A stretch of 64,000 bases of DNA from DASUPK01 sp963747425 (GCA_963747425.1 CAVVFJ010000008.1:496001-560000), one strand, 5' to 3'. Positions 23,939-33,306 are shown, numbered from the stretch's first letter. Notes: a model not told the origin generated them from the sequence alone. Numbers and translations: made by a program.

Positions 23939-25775
23939 GTGGAAAGCAAGTCAGTCGAAGAGAAGGAGCGAGTGGTCATCCGCTTCGCGGGTGACTCCGG
24001 CGACGGCATTCAGCTCTCGGGCAACCTGTTCGCCGCCGAGACCGCGCTGATCGGCAACGACCTGGTCACGCTGCCGGACTTCCCGGCAGAGATCCGCGCT
24101 CCGGCCGGCACCCTCGCGGGGGTCTCCGCCTTCCAGATCCACTTCGCCTCACGCGAGATCCTGACGCCGGGCGGCCGCCCGAACGTGCTGGTCGCGATGA
24201 ACCCGGCGGCGCTGAAGGCCAACCTCGCGGAGCTCGAGCCGGGCGGCATCGTGATCGCCAACGAGGATGGCTTCACCAAGGGCAACCTCGGCAAGGCGCA
24301 CTACGACGAGAACCCGCTCGAGGACGGTTCTCTGGACAGCTACCAGCTCTTCCGGGTGCCGATGACCTCGATGACGGTGCGGGCGACCGAGGGCATCGAC
24401 GAGATCAGCTCCCGAGACGCCGCGCGCTCCAAGAACTTCTTCGCACTCGGCCTCGTCTCCTGGATGTACAGCCGGCCGACGGACTCGACCATCACCTGGA
24501 TCGAGAAGAAGTTCGACGATAAGCCGCCGATCAGGGACGCCAACCTCGCCGCCTTCCGGGCCGGGTTCAACTTCGGCGAGACCGCCGAGTTGCTCCAGGT
24601 CAGCTATTCGGTGAAGGCGGCGCCGGCGGAGCCCGGCACCTACCGGGCCGTCAACGGCACGACCGCGGCGGCCCTCGGGCTGATCGCCGCCAGCGTCCGC
24701 AGCGGCCTGCCGCTCTTCCTCGCCAGCTACCCGATCACGCCGGCCTCCGAGCTCCTCCACGAGCTCTCGCGCCAGCGCCGCTTCGGCGTGCGGACCGTGC
24801 AGGCGGAGGACGAGATCGCCGCCGCGAACATGGCGCTCGGCGCGGCGTTCGGCGGCCACCTCGGAGTCACCGCCACCAGCGGCCCCGGGATGGACCTGAA
24901 GGCGGAGACGATCGGGCTCGCGGTCGCGCTGGAGCTGCCGTTGCTGGTGATCGACGTCCAGCGGGCCGGGCCCTCGACCGGCATGCCGACCAAGACCGAG
25001 GCCGCCGACCTGCTCAGCGCGATCTACGGGCGCCACGGCGAATCGCCGCTGCCGGTGGTCGCCGCCTCCACCCCGGCGGACTGCTTCGAGACCGCGCTGG
25101 AGGCCGCCCGGATCGCGGTCACCTACCGGACGCCCGTGATCCTGCTCTCCGACACCTTCCTGGCGAACTCGTCCGAGCCCTGGCGCCTGCCGGAGGTCGC
25201 CGAGCTGCCGGAGATCGATCCGGCCTTCGCGACCGATGCGGGCGCCGGGCGACTTCCAGCCCTACGCCCGCGACGACCGCGGCGCCCGTCCGTGGGCCAT
25301 TCCGGGCACGCCAGGCCTCGCCCACGTGATCGGCGGCCTCGAGAAGGAGGACGTCACGGGGCAGATCAGCTACGAGGCCGAGAACCACGCCCGCATGACC
25401 GAGCTGCGCGCCGCCAAGGTCGCGGGGATCGCCGACGAGATCGCCGACCTCGTTCCCGACGACCCCGACGGCGCCGACCTGCTGGTGCTCGGCTGGGGCT
25501 CGAGCTACGGGGCGATCACGGGCGCCGCCAGGCGGATCCGCCGCCGCGGCGGAAAGGTCGCCTGCGCACATCTGCGCCACCTGAACCCGCTGCCCCCCAA
25601 CACGGGCGAGCTACTGCGCTCCTACGAGAAGGTGCTGGTCCCGGAGACCAACAGCGGCCAGCTCTGGAGGATCATCCGCGCCGAGTTCCTGGTCGACGCC
25701 CTCCGCTACAACAAGGTGGAGGGACTGCCGATCTTCGCCGAGGAGCTCGACGAGGTGATCAGCGCCCACCTATGA
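23939..25775 (+). CDS. korA: 2-oxoacid:ferredoxin oxidoreductase, fused gamma-alpha subunit (one frameshift)
   Basis: The KorA-type subunit of 2-oxoglutarate (or related) ferredoxin oxidoreductase. The N-terminal gamma domain (VVIRFAGDSGDGIQLSGNLFA) is joined to the alpha/pyrimidine-binding domain (FLASYPITPASELLHELS, VQAEDEIAAANMALGAAFGG, TSGPGMDLKAETIGLA, DVQRAGPSTGMPTKTEAADL). The frame changes near 25248, in a GGG run: FATDAGAG is followed, one base off, by DFQPYARDDRGARPWAIPG. Sequence after the shift is fully conserved to the C-terminus, so a one-base error or recent mutation is likely. The stop overlaps the korB start (ATGA). GTG at 23939 fits better than GTG at 23921 because conserved sequence starts near VERVVIRF in the family. 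Confidence 0.87.
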
Positions 25776-26824
25776 GCGAGACCAGCATCAGCAAAGGCAA
25801 TGGACATCCGACGAATGGCGGCGGAGCCATCACCCTGACGAAGAAGGACTTCGCCTCCGATGCGGAGACGCGCTGGTGCCCGGGTTGCGGCGACTACGCG
25901 ATCCTCGCCACGGTCCAGCAGTTCCTCCCCGAGATGGGGATCCCGCCCGAGAAGATCGTGTTCGTCGCCGGCATCGGCTGCTCCGGCCGGTTCGCCTATT
26001 ACATGAGCACCTACGGCGTCCACGGGATCCACGGCCGCGCCCCGGCGCTCGCCACCGGCCTCGCCCTCGCCCGGCCCGATCTCTCGGTCTGGGTCGTGAC
26101 CGGGGACGGCGACTCGCTCTCGATCGGCGGCAACCACCTGATCCACGCTCTGCGCCGCAACGTCCCCATCAACATCCTGCTCTTCAACAACCAGATCTAC
26201 GGACTCACCAAGGGCCAGTACTCGCCGACCAGCGAGGAGGGCAAGGTGACGAAGTCGACCCCCTTCGGCTCCCAGGATCACCCCTTCAACCCGGTCGCGC
26301 TCTCGCTCGGCGCGGACGCGAGCTTCGTCGCCCGCACGGTCGACACCGACCGCGATCACGAGACGGAGGTCCTGCGGGCGGCCGCCCAGCACCGCGGCTC
26401 CTCGTTCGTCGAGATCTACCAGAACTGCAACGTCTTCAACGACGGCGCCTTCGACGCCGTCCGCGCCAAGGGCAAGGCGGCGAACCAGATCCGGTTGGTC
26501 GACGGAGAGCCGATCCGCTTCGGAGCCGAGGGAGAGCGGGGAGTGGTCCGCGGCGCGAACGGCCGGCTCGAGCTGGCCGACGTCGCCGAGGTGGGCGAGG
26601 ACGCGCTGGTGGTCCACGACGCCGACGATCCGACCCTCGCCTATGCGCTTGCGCGCCTCGCCGACCGTCCGACGGGCCCGACTCCGCTCGGGGTGATCCG
26701 CGCGAGCGATCGGCCCACCTACGCCGAGGGCGTGGGTGAGGAGCTGGCAGCCGCTCGCGAGGGCCTCGGCGACGACGACATCGCCTCGCTGCTCCGCTCG
26801 GGCGACACCTGGACCATCGAGTAA
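25772..26824 (+). CDS. korB: 2-oxoacid:ferredoxin oxidoreductase, beta subunit
   Basis: A 350-residue thiamine-diphosphate-binding partner of korA. RWCPGCGDYAILATVQQFL, GIGCSGRFAYYMSTYGVHGIHGR-type sequence and VVTGDGDSLSIGGNHLIHALRRN (ThDP-Mg site) are intact. NNQIYGLTKGQYSPTS is the conserved loop after it. The complex decarboxylates a 2-oxoacid to an acyl-CoA and reduces ferredoxin, or runs in reverse. The ATG overlaps the korA stop by 4 bases. An extra C-terminal region of about 70 residues (RLELADVAEVGEDALVV onward) is normal for this actinobacterial type. Confidence 0.94.
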   Translation: MSETSISKGNGHPTNGGGAITLTKKDFASDAETRWCPGCGDYAILATVQQFLPEMGIPPEKIVFVAGIGCSGRFAYYMSTYGVHGIHGRAPALATGLALARPDLSVWVVTGDGDSLSIGGNHLIHALRRNVPINILLFNNQIYGLTKGQYSPTSEEGKVTKSTPFGSQDHPFNPVALSLGADASFVARTVDTDRDHETEVLRAAAQHRGSSFVEIYQNCNVFNDGAFDAVRAKGKAANQIRLVDGEPIRFGAEGERGVVRGANGRLELADVAEVGEDALVVHDADDPTLAYALARLADRPTGPTPLGVIRASDRPTYAEGVGEELAAAREGLGDDDIASLLRSGDTWTIE

Positions 26825-26869
26825 GCCCCCTCTGGAGGCGGTTCCCCCGCACCGTCGAAGCAGTCGGGG

Positions 26870-27475
26870 ATGCCTTCCCGCGTCTACGTGATCGAGCTCG
26901 CTCGCGAGGCCGGCCGCCGCCGGGACCCCCGCATCCCCTGGGTCTACGTCGGCTCCAGCGCCCGCGACCCCGAGACCCGCTTCGAGCAGCACCGCGACGG
27001 CTACCGCTCGGCGCGGCTCGTCAAGCGCTTCGCGGTGCGGCTGCGTCCCGACCTCTATGAGGACCTGGGAGCGTTCCCCGGCTCGCGCAGGGCGCGGGAG
27101 GCGGAGCTTCGCCGGGCGCGCGAGCTCGCCGACTGCGGATTCGTCGCCCATTGCGACGGCACCTCATACGGGCGGGACGTCGCGGACTGGAGTGAATGGG
27201 ACGCTGAGCGGCTCGAGCCCGTGGCCTCCCACGTCGACGCCGCCGCGCTCGATCTCGCCGACTCGGCCTTCAGGCCGCTGACCCCGGAGCGGGCCGCTCG
27301 CCTGCTGCACGGCGAGTACGGCTTCTGGGTCCGCGACTACATCGACCAGGACGACCCGCCGCCCGGGTATGGACTGTTCCCGCACGTTCGCCTCGACGTG
27401 CTCGAGGATCGCTTTGCCGAGATGAGTCCCGTGGCTCGGCTCAGGTCGCGAACCACTCCCCGTCGAGGCTCGTGA
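26870..27475 (+). CDS. GIY-YIG-like domain protein
   Basis: A 201-residue soluble protein. The first 70 residues fit the start of a GIY-YIG nuclease-like fold: RVYVIELARE, then PWVYVGSSARDPETRFEQHRDG and LVKRFAVRLRPDLYEDL. YVI and YVG take the place of GIY and YIG, and the Arg in the helix (ETRFEQH) is present. The catalytic Glu that should come later is not certain. The C-terminal half (PLTPERAARLLHGEYGFWVRD) is unfamiliar. Nuclease activity is possible but unproven. The last 35 bases overlap the convergent GNAT-like gene. Confidence 0.6.
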   Translation: MPSRVYVIELAREAGRRRDPRIPWVYVGSSARDPETRFEQHRDGYRSARLVKRFAVRLRPDLYEDLGAFPGSRRAREAELRRARELADCGFVAHCDGTSYGRDVADWSEWDAERLEPVASHVDAAALDLADSAFRPLTPERAARLLHGEYGFWVRDYIDQDDPPPGYGLFPHVRLDVLEDRFAEMSPVARLRSRTTPRRGS

Positions 27476-28496
27476 GCAGCGAGGAGTCGGTCGCGAGCAG
27501 GGCGCGCACATCGATCTCACGCGAGTGAATCAGCGGGCATCGAGCTATTCCCAGAACCGCGGAGCCATGGCTGAGGGGTGTTCGCAGGTGCGGCTCGAAG
27601 CGCCCAGCGAGAACAGCGCTGCCGCGCCGCCGGGCGTCGTTGACCAGCTCGCCGACCACTGCCTCCATTTCCGCCGCCCGCCCGCAGATGTGAAGGACCC
27701 GGCTGGCACCGCCGCGACGGCACAGGTACGCGTACCAGCCGATCGCGACATCGCCGCGGCGAACGAGGCGACGCACAAGAGGTCCGGCGGCGGCGTCGAC
27801 CTGTGCGAACAGCCGATCGAGGTGTGCCTCGTCGTAATCGACGTGCAGGCGGAGGTCGCGTGTCAGGTCGTCGAGGTTCTCAGCGATCGCTCGGGGTGTC
27901 GCATCCTGCCCGTGAACGCCGGTGGGCAGGTCCGGGAACGCGCGTGGCGCGAGTCCGGGACCGCTCGCATGAAAGGGAAGAGCTCGCGCCGGCGCCAGCT
28001 CTCGAAGGGACGGCCCCCGGCGCATCCGCGTCCTCAGCACCTCACGAGCCCAGCGGACGGGTCGGAGGACGAGCATCCAGTCGAGGGCTCGCGCCTGGTC
28101 GACGTAGCCGCCGAAGGTCCGCCACATCTGCGCGACCCCGTCCGTGGCGGTGTCGGTCCAGGTCAGATCCTGCTCGCCGGAGAGCATGCGCCGGAGCAGG
28201 AGGGCCCCTGCGGGTCCGGCTCGGGGGTCGTCAACCACAACGAGATGTGAGCAGCACACTCCCCGGAGCACTCGGTCGCCCAGTCGAACTCGTCGCACCT
28301 GGGCGCCGATGAAGCCGACGATCGCGCCATCGTCGTCCACGGACACCAGCGACGGAAGCTCTGCGGCGTCCCAACGTTGGTCGATTAGTGTCGCGGCAAG
28401 GAACGATTCATCCTGCGTCCAGTCGGGCAGGCGCCTGGCCATCAGGCTCGCCACGGCGGGCAGGTCCGACCTCCCCAGTGGCCGAATCGTCGTCAT
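27441..28496 (-). CDS. GNAT-like acyltransferase, two-lobed
   Basis: A 351-residue protein. The N-terminal part has the look of a GNAT fold: TTIRPLGRSDLPAVASLM, LPSLVSVDDDGAIVGFIGAQ, VCCSHLVVVDDPRAGPAGALLLRRML (acetyl-CoA loop region). The C-terminal half (RLVRRGDVAIGWYAYLCRRGG, HICGRAAEMEAVVGELVNDARRRG) looks like a second GNAT-related lobe. It is divergently placed against the NadE-like gene and their starts overlap, so it is likely part of the same system. Transfer of an acyl group from the carrier protein of that cassette is a guess. Confidence 0.6.
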   Translation of the reverse strand: MTTIRPLGRSDLPAVASLMARRLPDWTQDESFLAATLIDQRWDAAELPSLVSVDDDGAIVGFIGAQVRRVRLGDRVLRGVCCSHLVVVDDPRAGPAGALLLRRMLSGEQDLTWTDTATDGVAQMWRTFGGYVDQARALDWMLVLRPVRWAREVLRTRMRRGPSLRELAPARALPFHASGPGLAPRAFPDLPTGVHGQDATPRAIAENLDDLTRDLRLHVDYDEAHLDRLFAQVDAAAGPLVRRLVRRGDVAIGWYAYLCRRGGASRVLHICGRAAEMEAVVGELVNDARRRGSAVLAGRFEPHLRTPLSHGSAVLGIARCPLIHSREIDVRALLATDSSLLTSLDGEWFAT

Positions 28497-29467
28497 CCGG
28501 CTCCAAGCTACACAGCCCAGGACCTGAGGAGCTCGATGTCGCCGCCTGCCTCGAGAGCCTCTCTGCGGGAACGGCTGAGGCCGTCAGGCGGCTGGGGCGT
28601 GGCGGCGCCGTGGTTGCCGTGTCGGGCGGAGTCGACTCCGGCGTGGTTGCCGGAATCTGCGTTCGGGCGCTCGGCCCGGAGCGCGTCCTCTGCTTGCGGC
28701 TTCCCGAGCGGGACGCCGCGAGCGAGTCGGCGGACATCGGCTTGGAGCTCGCCACCGCGCTCGGGGCACGCACGGAGGAGGAGCCGATCACGGGCGCCCT
28801 CGAGGCGCTCGGCTGCTACCGGCAGCGCGACGAAGCGATCCGGAAGGTCTTTCCCGACTACGAATCGACCTGGCGCCACAAGCTCGTTCGCTCGCGGCCG
28901 ACGGGGGGAATCATCGTCTTCTCTCTGGTGGTCGAGCGGCCCGATGGCACCCAGGAGCAACGGCGGATGCCGCCCGACGCCTACCGCGAGCTCCTGGCGG
29001 CGAGCAACATGAAGCAGCGAGCCCGGAAGCTGCTCGAGTACACCTGGGCCGATCGTCTCGGCTACGCGGTAGCCGGGACCCCGAACCTGCTCGAGTACGA
29101 CCAGGGGTTCTTCGTCAAGGGTGGGGACGGGCTCGCCGATCTGAAGCCGATCGCGCATCTCTACAAGGGCCAGGTGTACGCGCTGGCGCGCGAGCTGGAC
29201 CTTCCCGAGTCGGTTTCCAGCAGGTACCCCACGACCGACACCTTCAGCCTGCCGCAGACCCAGGAGGAGTTCTACTTCGGTCACCCGTACGACCGGATGG
29301 ACCTGCTGCTGTGGGGCCATGCCCATCGGGTCGAGCCGCGCGAGCTCTCTCCCCGCGTGGGTCTGGCGCCCGAGGAGGTCGAAGCCGCATACCGGGAGAT
29401 CGAGCGCCGGCGGGTGGCGACCGAATACCAGCACGCTCCCGCGTTCCTGTTGGAGTCCGCGAGCTGA
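28478..29467 (+). CDS. NAD synthetase-like ATP-dependent ligase (no glutaminase domain)
   Basis: A 329-residue NadE-family protein made only of the ATP-pyrophosphatase domain: VVAVSGGVDSGVVAGICVRA (PP-loop, SGGVDS at 49-54), SNMKQRARKLLEYTWADRLG, VAGTPNLLEYDQGFFVKGGDG, DLKPIAHLYKGQVYALAREL, TTDTFSLPQTQEEFYFG. True NadE adenylates a carboxylate and amidates it with ammonia. In this setting, upstream of an AsnB-like gene, carrier protein and AMP-ligase, it more likely acts on a dedicated carboxylate. Canonical NAD synthesis cannot be excluded. GTG at 28478 is the only reasonable start and overlaps the divergent GNAT-like start by 19 bp. The next gene starts 7 bases after the stop. Confidence 0.82.
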   Translation: MAESSSSGSKLHSPGPEELDVAACLESLSAGTAEAVRRLGRGGAVVAVSGGVDSGVVAGICVRALGPERVLCLRLPERDAASESADIGLELATALGARTEEEPITGALEALGCYRQRDEAIRKVFPDYESTWRHKLVRSRPTGGIIVFSLVVERPDGTQEQRRMPPDAYRELLAASNMKQRARKLLEYTWADRLGYAVAGTPNLLEYDQGFFVKGGDGLADLKPIAHLYKGQVYALARELDLPESVSSRYPTTDTFSLPQTQEEFYFGHPYDRMDLLLWGHAHRVEPRELSPRVGLAPEEVEAAYREIERRRVATEYQHAPAFLLESAS

Positions 29468-29474
29468 CCGCGCC

Positions 29475-31448
29475 GTGTGCGGCATCGCTGGCATAGCCCG
29501 GCCGGAGGACGGACCGCCAGTCCCGGAGATCTCGTTGCGCAGGATGGCGCGGGCGATTCGCCATCGGGGCCCAGACGGCTTCGGGCTCGCGATCGAGCCC
29601 GGCGCCGGATTCGTGTCCACCAGGCTGGCAATCTTCGACATCGCCGGCGGCTGGCAACCGCTGAAGGCACCGGCCGACGGTGGCCTGCTCGTCTACAACG
29701 GCGAGGTCTACAACCACCCCGAGTTGCGGAGGGAGCTGCAGGCGCGCGGCGAGGCTTTTTCGACCACCTGTGACACGGAGGTGGTCCTGCGGCTGCTCCA
29801 GCGCGACGGGCTCGACGCGCTCGAGCGGCTCAATGGCCAGTTCGCCTTTGCCTGGTGGCAGCCGGGTGAGCGTCGGTTGACGCTGGTTCGAGACCGGTTC
29901 GGCGTGCGGCCGCTTCAATACGCGCTGTTGCCGGACGGCACTCTCGTCTTCGGCTCCGAGGCCAAGGCGCTCTTCGCCTCAGGGGAGGTGACTCCAAGGC
30001 CCGACTTCGCCGGCATCGACGATGTGTTCACGCTCTGGGGGGCGCGGCCGCCGCGAACCGCCTTCGCCGGCGTATCCCAGCTTGCCCCCGGAGGCCTGCT
30101 CGTCTGGGAACGCGGCCGTATCGTCGACCAGCGGTCCTGGTGGAGGCCCGCTCACGACGAGACACCCGCGGGAGATGGGGATCTTGCCGAGGTGTTGCTC
30201 GAGAGCGTTGGCCTTCGGCTCCGCGCGGATGTGCCGGTTGGCGCCTACCTCTCCGGTGGGCTGGATTCGAGCCTGATCAGCGCTCTCGCCAAGCGCAAGG
30301 TGGGCAGCAACCTACGGACCTTCTCCATCGCCTTCAGCGACCCCCGCTATGACGAGCGCGCCCAGCAGGAATCGGTGGCGCGCACGCTCGGCACGAGCCA
30401 CCACGTCGTTGAGGCAGGGCCCGCTCAGATCGCGGAGGCGTTCCCGACCGTCATCTGGCATGCGGAGACGCCTCTGGTGCGCACCGCGCCCGTACCCCTC
30501 TTCCTGCTCGCCCGCGACGTCCATGAACACGGGATGAAGGTGGTGATCACCGGCGAGGGGGCGGATGAGCTGTTCTGGGGATACGACCTGTTCAAGGAGG
30601 TGTCGCTGCGGGAGCTTCACCGGACCGACCCGAAGCGCGCCCGGCGGCTGATCGAGGACCTCTATCCGCACCTGGGCCCGACGGGCGCTCGTCGCGGGCC
30701 GGCGTGGCAGCGCTTTCTCCTCGAAACGGGGTCGGCCGGCGATCCACTGTCCTCCCACCTCACGCGCGCCGCGGCGACGGCGACGGTGCGGGCCCTGTAC
30801 GGCCCCGAGCTCATCGCGGACGCCGGAGGTTCCCTCGAACGCCTGCGAGCAGAGCTGCCGGCCGGGTTCGATCACTGGAGCAGTCTCGAGCGCGCCGAGT
30901 GGCTCGAGCTGAAGACCCTGCTCGAGCCCTATCTCCTCGCCGCCCAGGGCGATCGCATGGCGATGGCCCACGCGGTTGAGGGGCGGTTTCCCTTCCTGGA
31001 CCATCGCGTATTCGCCCATGCCGCGGGACTGCCGGCCGAGCGCAAGCTCCGCGGCCTCGATGACAAGGTCGCGCTCCGTGAGCTCGCTGCCGGTCTGCTG
31101 CCGGCGGAGATCGCGGCCCGCCCGAAGCAGCCCTACAGAGCGCCGGAGGTGGATCCCTTCTTCTCTGCGGGCGCCCCCGATTGGGTCGAGGAGAGTCTCT
31201 CGGCCGCCGCGCTGGCGGAGACGGGGATCTGGGACCCGGATCGAGTTGCGGGCCTGTTGCGGCGCTGCCGCGCCGGCCGGGCGCGCGGTGTCCGGGAGGG
31301 GATGGCGCTGGTCGGCGTTCTCTCCACGCAGCTCTGGCACCACGCCTTCTGTGGGGCCGGCGGTGGGAGCTATCCGGCCGAGACGGCCGAGCCCCGGGTG
31401 AGAGTTGACCGCTCCGGTTCACGTTTGTTTGAGGGGATACCGGCGTGA
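29475..31448 (+). CDS. Asparagine synthetase-like glutamine amidotransferase (cassette copy)
   Basis: A 657-residue class II glutamine amidotransferase joined to an AsnB-type synthetase domain. GTG at 29475 is chosen because it places the catalytic Cys at position 2 (CGIAGIARPE). Glutaminase landmarks are RHRGPDGFG, STRLAIFDIAGGWQPL and VYNGEVYNHPEL. The ATP site is GAYLSGGLDSSLISALA, with VVITGEGADELFWGYDLFKE and MAHAVEGRFPFLDHRV. It should amidate a carboxylate with Gln nitrogen. Coupling to an acyl carrier protein gene by ATG-type overlap (4 bp) points to a substrate other than free aspartate. A second paralogue lies at 49465. Confidence 0.9.
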   Translation: MCGIAGIARPEDGPPVPEISLRRMARAIRHRGPDGFGLAIEPGAGFVSTRLAIFDIAGGWQPLKAPADGGLLVYNGEVYNHPELRRELQARGEAFSTTCDTEVVLRLLQRDGLDALERLNGQFAFAWWQPGERRLTLVRDRFGVRPLQYALLPDGTLVFGSEAKALFASGEVTPRPDFAGIDDVFTLWGARPPRTAFAGVSQLAPGGLLVWERGRIVDQRSWWRPAHDETPAGDGDLAEVLLESVGLRLRADVPVGAYLSGGLDSSLISALAKRKVGSNLRTFSIAFSDPRYDERAQQESVARTLGTSHHVVEAGPAQIAEAFPTVIWHAETPLVRTAPVPLFLLARDVHEHGMKVVITGEGADELFWGYDLFKEVSLRELHRTDPKRARRLIEDLYPHLGPTGARRGPAWQRFLLETGSAGDPLSSHLTRAAATATVRALYGPELIADAGGSLERLRAELPAGFDHWSSLERAEWLELKTLLEPYLLAAQGDRMAMAHAVEGRFPFLDHRVFAHAAGLPAERKLRGLDDKVALRELAAGLLPAEIAARPKQPYRAPEVDPFFSAGAPDWVEESLSAAALAETGIWDPDRVAGLLRRCRAGRARGVREGMALVGVLSTQLWHHAFCGAGGGSYPAETAEPRVRVDRSGSRLFEGIPA

Positions 31449-31711
31449 CTGGCGCAAACGGCGACATTCGCATGGACATGAGGGCCTATATCGAGGAGAA
31501 CTTCCTCTACATGGAGCCCGAGGTCGAGCTCGAGGATGCAGACGACTTCCTGGCGCTGGGAATCGTCGACTCCCTCGGCTTCGTCGAGCTTGTCGAGGAG
31601 GTCCAGTCCCGGTTTGAGATGGTGGTCGAGGACGTCGAGATCACCGAGGAGAACTTCGGATCCATCGACGCGATCGCCGGCTTCGTCGAGCGAAAGCGGA
31701 CATCGGGGTGA
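31445..31711 (+). CDS. Acyl carrier protein
   Basis: An 88-residue carrier protein with GIVDSLGFVELVEEVQSRF, where Ser43 is the phosphopantetheine attachment site, and EITEENFGSIDAIAGFV in helix 4. It is strongly acidic, as expected. The GTG start overlaps the amidotransferase stop by 4 bases, and its stop overlaps the ligase start by 4 bases, so the three are translationally coupled. In contrast to a fatty-acid ACP, it is embedded in an amidotransferase/ligase operon and should carry a dedicated acyl group. No phosphopantetheinyl transferase is nearby. Confidence 0.92.
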   Translation: MTGANGDIRMDMRAYIEENFLYMEPEVELEDADDFLALGIVDSLGFVELVEEVQSRFEMVVEDVEITEENFGSIDAIAGFVERKRTSG

Positions 31712-33306
31712 GCAACCGCACCGTCGCCGAGGATCTGAGCTTCACGTCGACGCGCGATCCTGGCCGGGCGGCCCTGATCTCTGACGATCGCGTGCTCAGC
31801 TACGGGGAGCTCGACCGGCTGTCCGCCGGGTTCGCGAACGGTCTCCGCGAGCTGGGCGTTCGGCGCGGCGACCGGGTCGTGATCCTTCTCCCCAATGGCA
31901 TCGAGGCTGCGATCGCCTTCCAGGGGACGCTGCGCGCGGGCGCCGCTCTGACCCCCTTGAGCCCGACGATCAAGCGAGATCGTCTCCGCTATGTGCTCGA
32001 CGACGTCGATCCCGCCGTTCTCGTCTGCGACCCAGAGAGGGCTGAGGTGGCTGAGGCTGCGGAGGCCCTGGCAGCTCCCTCGGTGCCGGTGGTGGCCGCG
32101 GTCGAGGGGCTGGCGGCCGCGGTGGGCCCGACGCCCCCGCTCCCGCTGGAGACCGATCTCGCCGCGGTCATGTACACGTCCGGATCCACCGGCGAGCCGA
32201 AGGGGGTCATGCTCACGCACCGCAACCTCTCCTTCGTGACGGGGTCGATAGCGGAGTATCTCGAGATGGGTCCCGCGGACCGGGTGCTGTGTGTGCTGCA
32301 GCTCTCCTTCGGTTACGGCCTCTGCCAGCTGCTGACCTGTGTGCGGGTCGGTGCCACGCTCGTGCTCGAGGAGGGCTTCGCGTTTCCCGGCCGGATCGTG
32401 CAGCTGCTCGAGGACCATCGGATCACCGGGTTGCCGGCGGTGCCGATGATCTTCCAGGTGTTGGTCGCCCTGCGCGGACTCGCACATCGCGAGCTGCCCG
32501 ACCTGCGCTTCCTGACCAACGCCGGCGCCTCACTGCCTGAGGCGACCGTCGCCGCCGTTCGCCGGACCTTCCCAGGCGCCCAGCTCTACCTCATGTATGG
32601 GCTCACCGAGTGTATTCGCGTCTCCTATCTCCCGCCGGACCGGCTGGACGCTCCGACCTCGTCCGGGATCCCGATCCCCGGCACCGATGCCTGGGTCGCC
32701 GGGGCCGGCGGGCAAGAGGCCGAGGTCGGCGAAGTCGGTGAGCTGATGGTCCGGGGACCGCACGTGATGCACGGGTACTGGCGGGATCCCGTGCGGACCG
32801 CCGAGCGCCTGAATCTCGGGCGGTGGCCCTGGGAGCCGATTCTCGCCACCGGTGACCTCTTCTTGCGCGACGAAAAGGGTCTCCTGCACTGGGTGGGTCG
32901 AACCGATGACCTGATCAAGTGCCGCGGCGAGAAGGTGTACCCGCGCGAGGTCGAGGAGGTGCTCCACGCCCTCGAGGGGGTCCGGGAGGCCGCGGTCGTC
33001 GGGGTGCCCGACCGTCTTCTGGGACAGGCGATACATGCCCATGTTGCCCCTGAGAACGGGGTCGAGCTCGATCCGGCGGCGCTGCGGCGGGAGTGCGCGG
33101 AGCGCCTCGAGTCTCACCAGGTGCCGGGGAAAATCTCGATCCATGACGACCTGCCGCGGACCGCTCGAGGAAAGGTGGATCGGCGGATGCTGATCGCCGC
33201 CGCGGGAGAGGGATCTGCAGAGGAGCGTCAGCCGCCGAGGTCCGCGAGGGTGAAGTCCGGGTCGTGGCCGAACTCGCGGCGTACCCTCCGTCGAATCAGG
33301 GCGTAG
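31708..33306 (+). CDS. AMP-forming acyl-CoA/acyl-ACP ligase
   Basis: A 532-residue member of the ANL adenylate-forming superfamily. The P-loop motif is YTSGSTGEPKGVMLTH, followed by LMYGLTECIRVSYLPPD (A5), LHWVGRTDDLIKCRGEKVYP (A7/A8 hinge) and a C-terminal LPRTARGKVDRR with the catalytic Lys (A10). It should adenylate a carboxylic acid and load it on the adjacent carrier protein. Its substrate pocket cannot be read reliably. GTG at 31708 overlaps the ACP stop. The last 79 bases overlap the convergent PAS-BTAD gene, giving an Arg-rich tail after the conserved end (ML-IAAAGEG). Confidence 0.92.
   Translation: MSNRTVAEDLSFTSTRDPGRAALISDDRVLSYGELDRLSAGFANGLRELGVRRGDRVVILLPNGIEAAIAFQGTLRAGAALTPLSPTIKRDRLRYVLDDVDPAVLVCDPERAEVAEAAEALAAPSVPVVAAVEGLAAAVGPTPPLPLETDLAAVMYTSGSTGEPKGVMLTHRNLSFVTGSIAEYLEMGPADRVLCVLQLSFGYGLCQLLTCVRVGATLVLEEGFAFPGRIVQLLEDHRITGLPAVPMIFQVLVALRGLAHRELPDLRFLTNAGASLPEATVAAVRRTFPGAQLYLMYGLTECIRVSYLPPDRLDAPTSSGIPIPGTDAWVAGAGGQEAEVGEVGELMVRGPHVMHGYWRDPVRTAERLNLGRWPWEPILATGDLFLRDEKGLLHWVGRTDDLIKCRGEKVYPREVEEVLHALEGVREAAVVGVPDRLLGQAIHAHVAPENGVELDPAALRRECAERLESHQVPGKISIHDDLPRTARGKVDRRMLIAAAGEGSAEERQPPRSARVKSGSWPNSRRTLRRIRA

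Noticed and set aside
28388..28477. Longer start for the NadE-like gene
   Set aside because: It would lie fully inside the divergent GNAT-like gene and adds only Arg/Ser-rich sequence; GTG 28478 is the shortest start that keeps the conserved N-terminal helix.
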